Source: an uncultured Eggerthellaceae bacterium (GTDB taxonomy: Bacteria > Actinomycetota > Coriobacteriia > Coriobacteriales > Eggerthellaceae). From it: 64,000 nucleotides of DNA. How positions within the stretch are numbered: position 1 is the stretch's first letter; each line of letters opens with the position of its first letter. Where the stretch lies: positions 62,001-126,000 of the forward strand of contig CATKXW010000002.1 of the NCBI GenBank assembly GCA_949840905.1, in the 5' to 3' direction. Shown here one piece after another: positions 54,496 to 64,000 of the stretch. A program made the translations under genes and the position numbers. The notes under the pieces were generated by a model, which had not been told where the DNA came from, did not search any database, and saw only the letters and a program-made list of their open reading frames with translations.

Positions 54496-55680
54496 TCAGC
54501 GGAGCGCTTCCACGCCGGGCAGCTTCTCGCCCTGCACCAGCTCCATGGAAGCACCGCCGCCAGTGGATATGAAGGTCATTCGATCGGCCAGGTCGAACTG
54601 GTTGACGGCAGCCACCGAATCGCCGCCGCCGATGATGGTGTCGGCCGCATCGTTGGCGGCCACGGCCTCGGCCACCGCTCGGGTGCCGGCCTCGAAGGGC
54701 TTCATCTCGAACACACCCATCGGCCCATTCCAGAACACGCTCGCAGCCTCAGCGATGGCATCGGCGTAGATGCGCGCGGTCTGAGGTCCGATGTCGAGCC
54801 CCATCATGGTCTCGGGCATGGCGTCCACAGGCACCACCTCGGTGTTCGCGTCAGCGGAGAAGGCATCGGCCACCACCACATCCACGGGCAGCAGCAGCTC
54901 CACGCCCAAGGAGCTCGCCTTGTCCATCATGGCCCGTGCGCGCTCCACCCAGTCCTCTTCCTTCAACGAAGAGCCGACCTCGTAGCCTTGGGCCAACAGG
55001 AAGGTGAAGCACATGCCGCCGCCTATGATGAGCGTATCGACCTTGTCGAGCAGCGCGTCTATCACCTTGATCTTGTCGGAGACCTTCGAGCCACCGAGGA
55101 TGGCGACGAAGGGGCGCTTGGGGCTCTCCAGCATACCGGTGAGCGTAGTCACCTCGTTCTCCATGAGATAGCCTGCGTAGGAAGGCAGAAGCGCTGCGAT
55201 GCCGGCGGTGGATGCGTGGGCACGATGGGCCGTGCCGAACGCATCGTTCACATAGGCATCAGCGAGCGAGGCCAGCTCGGCAGCGAACGCCGCATCGTTC
55301 TTCTTCTCGCGAGCATCGAAGCGCAGGTTCTCCAACACGAGCACCTCGCCCTCACCGAGCGCAGCCGCACGGCCCCGAGCATCCTCGCCTGTGATGTCGG
55401 CCGCCAGCACCACCGGAGCGTCGATCAGCTCTCCAAGGCGACGGGCCACAGGTGCCAAGGACAGCTCCTCTTCGAAGCCCGTCCCGGCCGGACGGCCGCG
55501 GTGGCTCATGAGGATCACCTTCGCCCCAGCATCCACCAGATGGCGGATGGTGGGCAGCGCAGCGCGGATGCGGGTGTCGTCGGTGACCATGCCCTCCTGC
55601 ACCGGCGCATTGAAATCGACGCGCACGATGACGCTCTTGCCGGCAGCGTCGAGCGTCTCGATGGTCTTCATGTCAGCCAT
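54496..55680 (-). CDS. pgk: Phosphoglycerate kinase
   Basis: A 394-residue glycolytic kinase making ATP from 1,3-bisphosphoglycerate. The N-domain signature VRVDFNAPV, SHRGRP, FGTAHRAHAS, and the C-domain nucleotide site (GGAKV-like GGSKVSDKI, NGPMGVFE, and TGGGASMEL) are visible. ATG 55680 follows GGGAGGG. It lies 23 bp after gap in the same operon. Confidence 0.97.
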   Translation of the reverse strand: MADMKTIETLDAAGKSVIVRVDFNAPVQEGMVTDDTRIRAALPTIRHLVDAGAKVILMSHRGRPAGTGFEEELSLAPVARRLGELIDAPVVLAADITGEDARGRAAALGEGEVLVLENLRFDAREKKNDAAFAAELASLADAYVNDAFGTAHRAHASTAGIAALLPSYAGYLMENEVTTLTGMLESPKRPFVAILGGSKVSDKIKVIDALLDKVDTLIIGGGMCFTFLLAQGYEVGSSLKEEDWVERARAMMDKASSLGVELLLPVDVVVADAFSADANTEVVPVDAMPETMMGLDIGPQTARIYADAIAEAASVFWNGPMGVFEMKPFEAGTRAVAEAVAANDAADTIIGGGDSVAAVNQFDLADRMTFISTGGGASMELVQGEKLPGVEALR

Positions 55681-55703
55681 GGGTCCCTCCCTCGGTTCGG
55701 CCT

Positions 55704-56801
<1,098 letters not shown>

Positions 56802-57737
56802 TCAGCGGCTCTCGGCCTCTTTCGCCAAGGCCTCCAATCGGCGAACGCGGTGGTACACCGCCGATTTGGACAGCGGCGGATCGCTCGCCTCGCCCAGTTC
56901 CTTGAGGGAGGCGTTCGGATGGGCCACCCGCAGGCGGATGAACTCCTGGATCGCCGGGGGCAACCGTTCCATGCCGTAGTGCTCCAACACGGTGCGGATG
57001 GCGAACAGCTGGCCCACCGCAGCGTTGCTCGCCTTCTGCTGATTGGCGAGCTCGGCGTTGATCATGCGGTTCACGTCGTTTCGCACGCTCTTCACCACGC
57101 GCTCCTCCTCCATGAGCAGCGCACCGTGATGGGCTCCCACGAAGGCGAGGAACTCGAGGATGGCCTCTCCGCTCTTCAGATACACCATATAGGAGCTGCG
57201 CCGCTGCATGATGCGCGCGTGGATGTCCTTCTGGGCCATCAGCTCCACCAGATCTGCCGCGAGCTGATCGCTCTCCAAGGTGATCTCGAAATGGAAGTCG
57301 CTGCGCGGATTCGATACGAAGCCGGAGCCGAGGAAGGCCCCTCGCAGATACGCTGCGGCGCAGCACTGCTTCGCCACCAGGTCCTCTTTGATGCCCATCT
57401 CCAGCGACGCTTCCCCCGAGAGCACTCCAAGGTCTTCCAAAGCAGCGACCAGTCCCGGCTGAGCGGGCACCTCGATGAGGTAGTTCGGCGTCTTGTGCAG
57501 CACGCTGCGACGCATGGTGAGCTCGGTCTTGAGCCCATAGAGAGTGTGCAGCAGGCGCACCACCAATCGGGCCGCAGGCGGGTTGTCGGTGGCCACCTCC
57601 ATCCGATAGCGTCCCTTGCCGCTCAGGAACAACGTGCCTTCGATGCGCACGAGAGCGGCTAAGGTGGCCCGCTCGCAATGGGAGCACGTGGGCGCTACGC
57701 GCGCTATCTCGTCTTTGACATCAGCGGTGAACGACAC
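56802..57737 (-). CDS. whiA: DNA-binding protein WhiA
   Basis: A 311-residue regulator with an N-terminal LAGLIDADG-homing-endonuclease-like domain (catalytic residues absent, as in all WhiA) and a C-terminal HTH (LKELGEASDPPLSKSAVYHRVRRL split near residues 270-295). In Streptomyces it triggers sporulation septation; in other Gram-positives it influences division and chromosome segregation. It starts at GTG 57737. The order uvrC-rapZ-yvcK-whiA is conserved in actinobacteria. Confidence 0.95.
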   Translation of the reverse strand: MSFTADVKDEIARVAPTCSHCERATLAALVRIEGTLFLSGKGRYRMEVATDNPPAARLVVRLLHTLYGLKTELTMRRSVLHKTPNYLIEVPAQPGLVAALEDLGVLSGEASLEMGIKEDLVAKQCCAAAYLRGAFLGSGFVSNPRSDFHFEITLESDQLAADLVELMAQKDIHARIMQRRSSYMVYLKSGEAILEFLAFVGAHHGALLMEEERVVKSVRNDVNRMINAELANQQKASNAAVGQLFAIRTVLEHYGMERLPPAIQEFIRLRVAHPNASLKELGEASDPPLSKSAVYHRVRRLEALAKEAESR

Positions 57738-57783
57738 GGGAAGGACGCTCCTTCGGAAACGGGCGGAAGCGGACGGAAACGGA

Positions 57784-58935
57784 TCAGTGGCCCATGCGGG
57801 CCTGGGACAGCTTGAGAACCTGGAGGAACGATTCGGTGAGGGCGCGGGAGGAATGCCAGGTGGGATGTCGTTCCGACACCAGGTCGCGCGCGATGACGAT
57901 GGGGCCCATGGCCTGGATGGCCATCATGTCGGCATGGTCGATGGCCACCGGCCGCACATCGCCGGCAAGGCGGAACTCCTCCACGGCAGTGGTGGTGGCA
58001 TACTCCGAATCATCCCCGGTCACGGCATTGAATCGCCCTGTGGCCGGGCTATCGGCCCGCAGGGGCACCGGCGTGTGCACCAGCACGTAGTCGAGCAGCG
58101 ACTCCATGCCATGGGCCATCAGCGCCTCCACATGCTCGCGCGCCGTGAGCCCCCAGGTCTCCCCTTGGCTGTCAGCCAAAGAGCACACGAACAGCACCCG
58201 GCCGCGCGAGGCGGCGATAGCCTCCACGATGCCGGGCACCAGCAGGTTCGGGATGATGGAGGTGAACAGCGAACCAGGACCCAGCACGATGAGGTCGGCT
58301 TCCCGGATGGCGTCGAGGGCAGGCTCGTAGGGCTCGATGGGCCGGCTCGCGTCCGCCCCGACGAGCCGCACCGATTCCAGCGCCGTCTTCGAATGGCACG
58401 CCACAGCCTGACCATCGAGCTCGCGACCGTCCCGGGTGCGGGCCAGCAGCGTCACATGGTCGAGAGTTGACGGATGCACATGGCCCTGAGCGTCCAACAA
58501 TCGCTCGCACACCGCGATGGCCTCAGGAAACGACCCGCACGCATCCTCTAAGGCCGCCAACATGAGATTGCCCAGCGCATGGTCGCGCGCCACGGCCAAA
58601 CGGTACTTGAACGCTCTCACCAACGGGTCGCGCGGATCACGGGCGAAAGCGGCGATGCACTTGCGTATGTCGCCCGGAGGGGTGACATCGGCCTCTTCTC
58701 GCAGGATGCCGGTGGAGCCGCCGTCATCGGCCATGGCCACCACTGCGCTCGTGCTCACGCCCAGCGACAGCAGCGCGCGGATGGACATGGGCGCACCAGT
58801 GCCGCCGCCGATGACCACGGCTTTGAGCTTGGAAGCGTCCACATCGCCGTAATCGAGCTCGGAGACGCTGTGGGCCAGCTCCGCGAAGGAGATGGTCGCC
58901 GATGAATCTATGCGGAACGGATGGGATAGCGCCAT
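57784..58935 (-). CDS. YvcK/CofD-family protein (gluconeogenesis factor)
   Basis: A 383-residue CofD-like protein. The dinucleotide-type motif VVIGGGTGAPMSIRALL (near residue 40), ADDGGSTGILR, GDIRKCI and LGPGSLFTSIIPNLLVPGI are diagnostic of the YvcK group, which binds UDP-GlcNAc and is needed for wall homeostasis under gluconeogenic growth in Bacillus. The N-terminal ~35 residues are extra. It lies between rapZ and whiA with ~50 bp gaps. Confidence 0.93.
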   Translation of the reverse strand: MALSHPFRIDSSATISFAELAHSVSELDYGDVDASKLKAVVIGGGTGAPMSIRALLSLGVSTSAVVAMADDGGSTGILREEADVTPPGDIRKCIAAFARDPRDPLVRAFKYRLAVARDHALGNLMLAALEDACGSFPEAIAVCERLLDAQGHVHPSTLDHVTLLARTRDGRELDGQAVACHSKTALESVRLVGADASRPIEPYEPALDAIREADLIVLGPGSLFTSIIPNLLVPGIVEAIAASRGRVLFVCSLADSQGETWGLTAREHVEALMAHGMESLLDYVLVHTPVPLRADSPATGRFNAVTGDDSEYATTTAVEEFRLAGDVRPVAIDHADMMAIQAMGPIVIARDLVSERHPTWHSSRALTESFLQVLKLSQARMGH

Positions 58936-58986
58936 GGTCTCTCGCGATTCGCTTCTCGTCGGTAAGGATCGGATAGAAAGCCGCGC

Positions 58987-60033
58987 TCAGCGAGCCGCAT
59001 GCTTGGGACGCCGCACGCCGCTGCCGTCTTCGGCGCTGCGGACGCCCTCGGCCAGCTTCAGGTCGCGATGGGCCACCGAGACGCGATAGCCCTTCGACTT
59101 CAGGTAGTCGCCGGTCGATTCGGCCAGGGCCACCGAACGGTGCTGACCGCCCGTGCAGCCCACGGCTATGGCCAGCTGTTGCTTGCCCTCGGCCACGTAA
59201 CCGGGCATCAGCACGTCGAGCAGCTCGTCCCAGCGCTTGTTGAACTCGATGGTCTCCTCTCGCAGCATGACGAAATCGCGCACCGGCGCATCGAGACCGG
59301 TCAGCCCGCGTAGGTCGGGATCATAGTAGGGATTCGGCAAGAAGCGCACGTCCATGACCAGGTCGGCATCGAGAGGCGCTCCGTGCTTGAAGCCGAAGGA
59401 GTACACCGTCACCGACAGCCCGCGCCGCTCTGCGCCGGTGGCGAACAGGCTACGGATGGTGGTGCGCAGCTTCTGGGGCAGCATATCGGTGGTGTCGATC
59501 ACGTGATCGGCGCTATCGCGCAGATCCATCAGCAGGTGGCGCTCGCGCTGTATACCCTGGGCGATGGTGGAGCCGTCGGAGCACAACGGATGGCGACGGC
59601 GCGAGGACTTGTAGCGCGAGACCAGCTTGTCGTCATCGGCGTCGAGGAACACCATCTTGTAGTCGATGCCGCGATCCCTCAGAGCCTGCAGCTGATCGAC
59701 CAAGGTGCCGAAGAAATCACGGTTGCGCGCATCGCACACCACGGCCAGCTTGCGCGCTTCATCCTCACCTTGAGCCGCCTCTGCGCCCACGGCCTGCTCG
59801 TTCAGATCGACCAGGTTTCCGATCAGGCTCGACGGCAGATTGTCCACGCAGAAATAGCCTAGATCCTCGAACACGTGCATGGCCTCGGTACGGCCCGCAC
59901 CGCTCATGCCCGTCACGATCACCAAAGGCGGCATGGCCGCTGTGACGTCAACCTCTTCCTCGCTGGCGAAGGCCTCCATATCCTCCGGTGCGCCATAGGC
60001 GTCCCGACGCTTTCCCACGTATCTCTCGCTCAT
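58987..60033 (-). CDS. rapZ: RNase adapter RapZ family protein
   Basis: A 348-residue P-loop protein. Walker A reads GMSGAGRT with Arg where Lys is canonical, a change also seen in other actinobacterial members. DLGYFCVDNLP, SFGFKHGAP and the C-terminal GCTGGQHRSVALAE are typical. In E. coli RapZ binds the sRNA GlmZ and senses glucosamine-6-phosphate; here it more likely connects to YvcK and wall precursor supply. The ~35-residue N-terminal extension is acidic. It overlaps uvrC by four bases (ATGA). Confidence 0.93.
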   Translation of the reverse strand: MSERYVGKRRDAYGAPEDMEAFASEEEVDVTAAMPPLVIVTGMSGAGRTEAMHVFEDLGYFCVDNLPSSLIGNLVDLNEQAVGAEAAQGEDEARKLAVVCDARNRDFFGTLVDQLQALRDRGIDYKMVFLDADDDKLVSRYKSSRRRHPLCSDGSTIAQGIQRERHLLMDLRDSADHVIDTTDMLPQKLRTTIRSLFATGAERRGLSVTVYSFGFKHGAPLDADLVMDVRFLPNPYYDPDLRGLTGLDAPVRDFVMLREETIEFNKRWDELLDVLMPGYVAEGKQQLAIAVGCTGGQHRSVALAESTGDYLKSKGYRVSVAHRDLKLAEGVRSAEDGSGVRRPKHAAR

Positions 60034-62102
60034 GCGCTCTCACCTTCGGATGTCTCATCGGTCACCGGGACCACTGCATGGTCGACGATCTCCGTTCTGC
60101 TCTCCTCATTATACTGCGCCAGCACCCGATGGAGCTCCTCGGCCACCTCGGCAGGCACCACCTTGGCCGCCTTCAGCTCGGCCAAGGTAGCGGCCCGCAG
60201 GTTCTTGAACGACTTGAAGTGCCGCATGAGCGCCTTCTTGCGCACCGGGCCCAAGCCTGCCACGCCATCGAGCACAGACGCGGTCATGCCCTTGCCGCGC
60301 AGCTCGCGATGGAACGTGATAGCGAAGCGGTGGGCCTCATCGCGCACCTGCTTCACCAGATACAGCGAGGCCGAACCGCTCGGCAGCACCACCGGGCCCG
60401 TGTCCTGCCAAGGCACGAACAGCTCCTCGTCGCGCTTGGCGAGACCGGCGATGGCGACATCGTCGATGCCCATCTCTTCGAACATCGCCAGCGCCGCGCT
60501 CAGCTGCGGCTTGCCGCCGTCGAGGATGATGAGGTCGGGCTTGCTGCCGAACCGCTCATCAGCCATGCGCTCGGGGCTATAGCGACGGCGCATGACCTCC
60601 TGCATGCTCAGAAAGTCGTTGGCCTCCTCGAGCTTCGTGCGTATCTTGAAGCGACGGTACTGGTTCTTATCGGGCTTGCCCGCGGTGAACACCACCATGG
60701 ACGCCACGGTGTAGGAGCCATGGATGGTGGAGATGTCGAAGCATTCGATGCGCATCGGAGGCGCGTCGAGGGCCAGCGCGCTCTCCAACTGCAGCAGCGC
60801 CGCGTTGATGCGCTTGTCGTCGTAGTTGGTGCGCACCTTGTAGCGCATGAGGGTGTGCTGGGCGTTGGTCTCGGCCATGGATACCAGCTCGGCCTTCTCC
60901 CCTTTCTGCGGCGCGGTGAAGCGCACCTTGGCCCCATGGGCGCTGTCCAGCTTCTCGGTCAGCCAGCTGGCCATCACCTCCGCATCCTCGGGCACCGCCC
61001 GCACGATCACCTCGTGGGGGATGGAGGTGGTGGTATCGTAATAGCGCAGCAGGAAGTTATGGAGCAGGTCCTGGTCGGGCACATCAGTACCCTTGTTCAG
61101 GATGAACTCGTTGCTGTTGATGATGCGGCCCTCGCGCACCATGAGCACGTGCACGCCGGCCACGGTCTCTTCGCGGAAGAAGCCGATGACGTCTGCATCG
61201 AGGTTACGGGACGACACCGCATGCTGCTTGCTGGCGAGCGAACCGATGGTGTCGATGCGGCTCTTGATACGACCCGCCCGCTCGAAGTCCAGCTCGGCTG
61301 CGGCTGCGGCCATCTCCTCTTGCAGCTCTTCCACGAACTCGCGATGGTTGCCGCCCAAGAACCGCTCGATGCGGCGCACGTGCTCCTCGTATTCCGCAGG
61401 CGTTATCTGACCGCAGCACGCCCCCGGACCCAGGCCCACATGGGCGTCGAAACAGGGCTTGATGGCACCGTCTTTGGTGAGGAACGCATCCAGCGAGAGC
61501 TCGACGCCCTTGTCCTTCGCCTTGGCGAGCCGTCGCTCCAATGCCCGCCAATCGGCGCAGGCCGCCGAGCACAGCGGCACCACGCGCCGAGCGATGTCGA
61601 TCATGCGCCGCGCCGCGCGGCTGTCGGTATAGGGACCGAAGTAGCGCGTGTTCGCCTTGTGTTTCTCGCGCGTGTACTTGATGGCGGGGAACACATCCCC
61701 TTTGGTCAGGGCGATGAACGGGTAGCTCTTATCGTCTTTGTAGTCGGCGTTGAAGAAGGGGTAGTGCTGGTTGATGAGGTTCTTCTCGAGCACGAGGGAT
61801 TCATGCTCGTTGTCCACCACGATGTACTCGAAAGAATGTATCTGCTCCACCAGAAGCGGTATCTTCGCGCGCTCGTCTTGGAAGTTCACGTACTGGCGCA
61901 TGCGCGCCCGCAGCTGCTTCGCCTTGCCGACATAGATGACCTCGCCCTCGGCGTTCTTCCATAGATACACCCCTGGAGCCGCGGGCACCTCGGCGAGCTC
62001 TCGCTTGATGCGCGCGATCTTCTCCTGCTGACTCTCCCCTTCGACCCCTCCTGCTTCTACCGGAGCCGCCTCGAGGACATCATCTGTGCGCTCTTCGCTC
62101 AT
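60030..62102 (-). CDS. uvrC: Excinuclease ABC subunit C
   Basis: A 690-residue dual-incision nuclease of nucleotide excision repair. It has an N-terminal GIY-YIG domain (PGVYLW...EVIYVGKA, residues ~40-115), a cysteine cluster region, a UVR motif (EMAAAAAELDFERAGRIKSRI, near residue 270), the RNase H-like endonuclease domain (ECFDISTIHG, ILDGGKPQL), and C-terminal HhH motifs. The ATG has no ribosome site; a promoter directly abutting it predicts a leaderless mRNA. No LexA box was seen. Confidence 0.96.
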   Translation of the reverse strand: MSEERTDDVLEAAPVEAGGVEGESQQEKIARIKRELAEVPAAPGVYLWKNAEGEVIYVGKAKQLRARMRQYVNFQDERAKIPLLVEQIHSFEYIVVDNEHESLVLEKNLINQHYPFFNADYKDDKSYPFIALTKGDVFPAIKYTREKHKANTRYFGPYTDSRAARRMIDIARRVVPLCSAACADWRALERRLAKAKDKGVELSLDAFLTKDGAIKPCFDAHVGLGPGACCGQITPAEYEEHVRRIERFLGGNHREFVEELQEEMAAAAAELDFERAGRIKSRIDTIGSLASKQHAVSSRNLDADVIGFFREETVAGVHVLMVREGRIINSNEFILNKGTDVPDQDLLHNFLLRYYDTTTSIPHEVIVRAVPEDAEVMASWLTEKLDSAHGAKVRFTAPQKGEKAELVSMAETNAQHTLMRYKVRTNYDDKRINAALLQLESALALDAPPMRIECFDISTIHGSYTVASMVVFTAGKPDKNQYRRFKIRTKLEEANDFLSMQEVMRRRYSPERMADERFGSKPDLIILDGGKPQLSAALAMFEEMGIDDVAIAGLAKRDEELFVPWQDTGPVVLPSGSASLYLVKQVRDEAHRFAITFHRELRGKGMTASVLDGVAGLGPVRKKALMRHFKSFKNLRAATLAELKAAKVVPAEVAEELHRVLAQYNEESRTEIVDHAVVPVTDETSEGESA

Positions 62103-62108
62103 GCCGTC

Positions 62109-62138
62109 ATTATATCGCGGGCAGAAGGAGGGATATCG
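62109..62138 (-). promoter_or_regulatory. uvrC promoter predicting a leaderless transcript
   Basis: On the minus strand TCGATA (62138-62133), 18 bp, TATAAT (62114-62109). The predicted start of transcription, six to seven bases on, falls at 62103-62102, the A of the uvrC ATG. No Shine-Dalgarno sequence is present between. Confidence 0.6.
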
Positions 62139-62491
62139 ACGAAGGACATACTCGAGCGGTCATGCCGGTGCCCGCCGCTGTCATTCCGCAGCTACGCAGC
62201 ACCCGAACGACGGATCGCACCACCGAGCACCCAGTTCCTCTCACGGCCTGAAAAGACGTGCTCGCTCCTTGCGAAGCAGTATCGAGAAGAGGATGGCGCC
62301 ACAGAATGACATCACCACCCCCTCTCACACCCCTTCCTTTCCCTTTTGAGGACCTCTTGAGAACGCCCCGTCGAGTCCGCAGGAAGGTTCCCTTCGCAGG
62401 ATCGGCGCGCATCCACGAGGATGACCCCCTGTCCTCCCCTCGACACCCAAGCGGCGATGCAGCAGATGGCACAGGACCGGAAATCGCAGTC
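62139..62491. repeat. Gene-free gap with possible small inverted-repeat element
   Basis: Between uvrC and the repeat-protein gene lie 353 bp without a convincing gene. TGTCATTC at 62179-62186 and GAATGACA at 62304-62311 are exact 8-bp inverted ends of a 133-bp segment, similar to small non-autonomous repeats that begin TGTCATTC in many bacteria. The interior has short imperfect repeats only. Pyrimidine-rich runs at 62315-62348 have no assigned role. Confidence 0.35.
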
Positions 62492-64000
62492 TCAGAACCT
62501 CTCGTTCACGAGCCCGGTGAGATCCACTGTGAACACGATGCGGGCGATAGGCTCGCTAGTGACATCAGCGGTGGGCATCGCGAGCACGTCGAAGCCAGGG
62601 AGCAGCTTCATGGCGTAGGTCAAGGGAAGCTCCCCTACCCGCGCGAGATTGCCGAGGGCGTCAGTGGTCACGTCGTCCCCTGCGCTGCCTGCCGCGACGG
62701 GCGTGGCTGCAGGGATCGCGAGGGAGGAACCCGCTTCAGGCGTCCACTTCATGGAAGCTCCGCTCGCGTCATGCAGGGAAAGGAGCGCCTTCGCGGAGGA
62801 GCCCGCCGTCACCTCCACTGCGCACTTATCGGGATTACCCTCCCCAAGGATGCGCGTCGCTGAAAGCGTGTCGTCGGCATCCTTCAGAGCTTCCAGTTCG
62901 ATCGAGGCCACGGGCACCTCTTGAGGAATCGAAGAGCGCAGGGTGCCTGACATGATGGGTCCTGCCTGGGCGCCTGCTGCGTCATCCCCTATGACCGTCG
63001 CACGATCGATGCCCAAGGTCACCGTCCCAGGAGCCGATACCGGTACCTCGAGGTTGGCCATGAGCGTCCAGCAAGCATAGAGGTCGACATCAGATGCATC
63101 CTTCCAGACGGAATCTCTGACGTAGTTCCCGTCCTCGTCGAAGTAGAGCTCTCCTTTGGTGCCGTCCGGGTTCTTGGTCCAATACCCTGAGAAGGCATGG
63201 CCGTATCGCTTGGGAACGGATGCGGAGGGTACCGCCGCATCGAAGGTGACGGCGTGCTCCACCGTATCCCCGAGGCCTCCCTCTCCTGTCCCGTCGTTGG
63301 CATGAAGATGTGCGGTGTAGGGGTTGGCGGAGAAGGAGGCTGCGTATGAGAAGGTCTCCCCATCGTCTTTGCCCTCCAGCATCGAGCTCGTTATCGTGAA
63401 GGACTTCGAGCCTGCCGCTATCCCCGTGCCCGACCAGCCTTGAAAGGTATAGCCCGCATCAGGGGTCGCAGCCATCATCGCTATGGGGCAGTCCTCCACC
63501 GTGAAGTCGCTCGTGCGGTTGGCATGCGTTCCATGGGATGTGCTCCACGAGAGGTGGTAGGTGTTAATGGTCCATTTCGCCTTGGCGGTGAGGTTGCCGT
63601 AGGTGCCCTTCTTCACGGTGACGTTGGTGGTGCCGTTGCCTGTGATGCCGATACCGGATGCTCCTGTCACGTCCCACCTTGCGAAGGCGTAGCCCGTCCT
63701 CGTTCCGGTGGCGGGCAAGGTGAAGTCGGCTGTCTCTACGTTGTACCCGGTCGTCTTGCCAGTGAACGTCCCGCCTCCGTCATCGTAGATTATCGTGTGA
63801 GCAGTAGGCGTCCACCGTGCGTAGAGCGTGGTGTTGGCCGTCTTGTTCCAGGTTCGCGCGCTCGCGCAGGAGGCGGTGTAGTACTGCGCCCCTCCGCTCG
63901 ATGCGCTCGTGTCGTACCAGCCTGCGAAGGTATAGCCTGCACGAACGGGCTTGGTGGTGGAGATGGCCGGCATGGCCGCATCATAGGTGGCGGTAACGTT
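62492..64000 (-). CDS. InlB B-repeat (Flg_new) surface/secreted protein, C-terminal part (partial)
   Basis: The frame is open to the window edge, so only the last ~502 residues are present. Visible are at least four InlB B-type (Listeria-Bacteroides) repeats, each with a GYTFAGWY, GYAFARWD, GYTFQGWS or GHAFSGYWT core and a closing YARW/KAKW-type strand. The last ~190 residues form a different, beta-rich domain (from about MANLEVPVSAPGTV, ending IVFTVDLTGLVNERF) that I recall from other coriobacterial surface proteins. There is no LPxTG motif, transmembrane anchor or SLH domain at the C-terminus. The signal peptide is outside the window. Probably a secreted adhesin-like protein. Confidence 0.85.
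   Translation of the reverse strand, partial: NVTATYDAAMPAISTTKPVRAGYTFAGWYDTSASSGGAQYYTASCASARTWNKTANTTLYARWTPTAHTIIYDDGGGTFTGKTTGYNVETADFTLPATGTRTGYAFARWDVTGASGIGITGNGTTNVTVKKGTYGNLTAKAKWTINTYHLSWSTSHGTHANRTSDFTVEDCPIAMMAATPDAGYTFQGWSGTGIAAGSKSFTITSSMLEGKDDGETFSYAASFSANPYTAHLHANDGTGEGGLGDTVEHAVTFDAAVPSASVPKRYGHAFSGYWTKNPDGTKGELYFDEDGNYVRDSVWKDASDVDLYACWTLMANLEVPVSAPGTVTLGIDRATVIGDDAAGAQAGPIMSGTLRSSIPQEVPVASIELEALKDADDTLSATRILGEGNPDKCAVEVTAGSSAKALLSLHDASGASMKWTPEAGSSLAIPAATPVAAGSAGDDVTTDALGNLARVGELPLTYAMKLLPGFDVLAMPTADVTSEPIARIVFTVDLTGLVNERF

Overview
The window is a dense, high-GC, mostly housekeeping stretch of an actinobacterial chromosome. Gene content points to the class Coriobacteriia (Eggerthella/Slackia-like), though this is a judgement from content and not a database match. 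The pointers are an Ech-type [NiFe] hydrogenase, an indolepyruvate:ferredoxin oxidoreductase plus arylacetate-CoA ligase, MenA, DapL-type lysine synthesis, both RNase J and RNase Y, SpoVS without other sporulation genes, and a secreted InlB-repeat protein with a coriobacterial-style C-terminal domain.

Region 1 (1-24664, mainly + strand) carries dapA(end)-rnj-ftsK-rodZ-yajQ-rimO-[pgsA::cinA]-recA-recX-(structured RNA)-rny-GHKL ATPase-spoVS-miaB-miaA-dapF-dapL-hflX, convergent with lexA, then nrdR-dut-two small envelope genes-menA. This order closely parallels the dapA-rnjB-spoIIIE-ymfM-pgsA-cinA-recA-rny-ymdB-spoVS-miaB region of Bacillus. Here pgsA and cinA are one reading frame, and a GHKL ATPase sits where Bacillus has ymdB. 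The lexA promoter carries two perfect LexA boxes as mirror images; recA has a weaker box in its promoter spacer.

Region 2 (24654-30029, - strand) is iorA-iorB-ACT-paaK-gluQ, which should turn aryl-pyruvates into aryl-acetyl-CoA with reduced ferredoxin. Region 3 (30054-35113, - strand) is an envelope operon: CDP-alcohol phosphatidyltransferase, VanW-like protein, D,D-carboxypeptidase, zinc-ribbon/FHA protein. Region 4 (35218-41865) is a complete echABCDEF operon with a divergent LysR regulator. Ech could reoxidise the ferredoxin reduced by Ior while pumping ions.

Region 5 (41918-51717) holds a DUF4430 lipoprotein, a DUF2510 membrane protein, BrnQ, a tightly overlapping ileS-lspA-rluD-coaBC operon joined by three GTGA junctions, a CDF metal transporter, and three tRNAs (Pro-GGG, Val-GAC, Leu-GAG), each with encoded CCA and its own terminator or promoter. 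Region 6 (51776-62138, - strand) is uvrC-rapZ-yvcK-whiA-gap-pgk-tpiA-gpmI-secG, with a uvrC promoter that predicts a leaderless mRNA. Region 7 is a 389-bp gap with a possible small inverted-repeat element, followed by the C-terminal part of a secreted repeat protein that runs off the window.

The items most worth following are the PgsA-CinA fusion, the structured RNA/terminator in front of rny, the GHKL ATPase locked between rny and spoVS, and the recX hairpin. I found no CRISPR array, phage, or insertion sequence.
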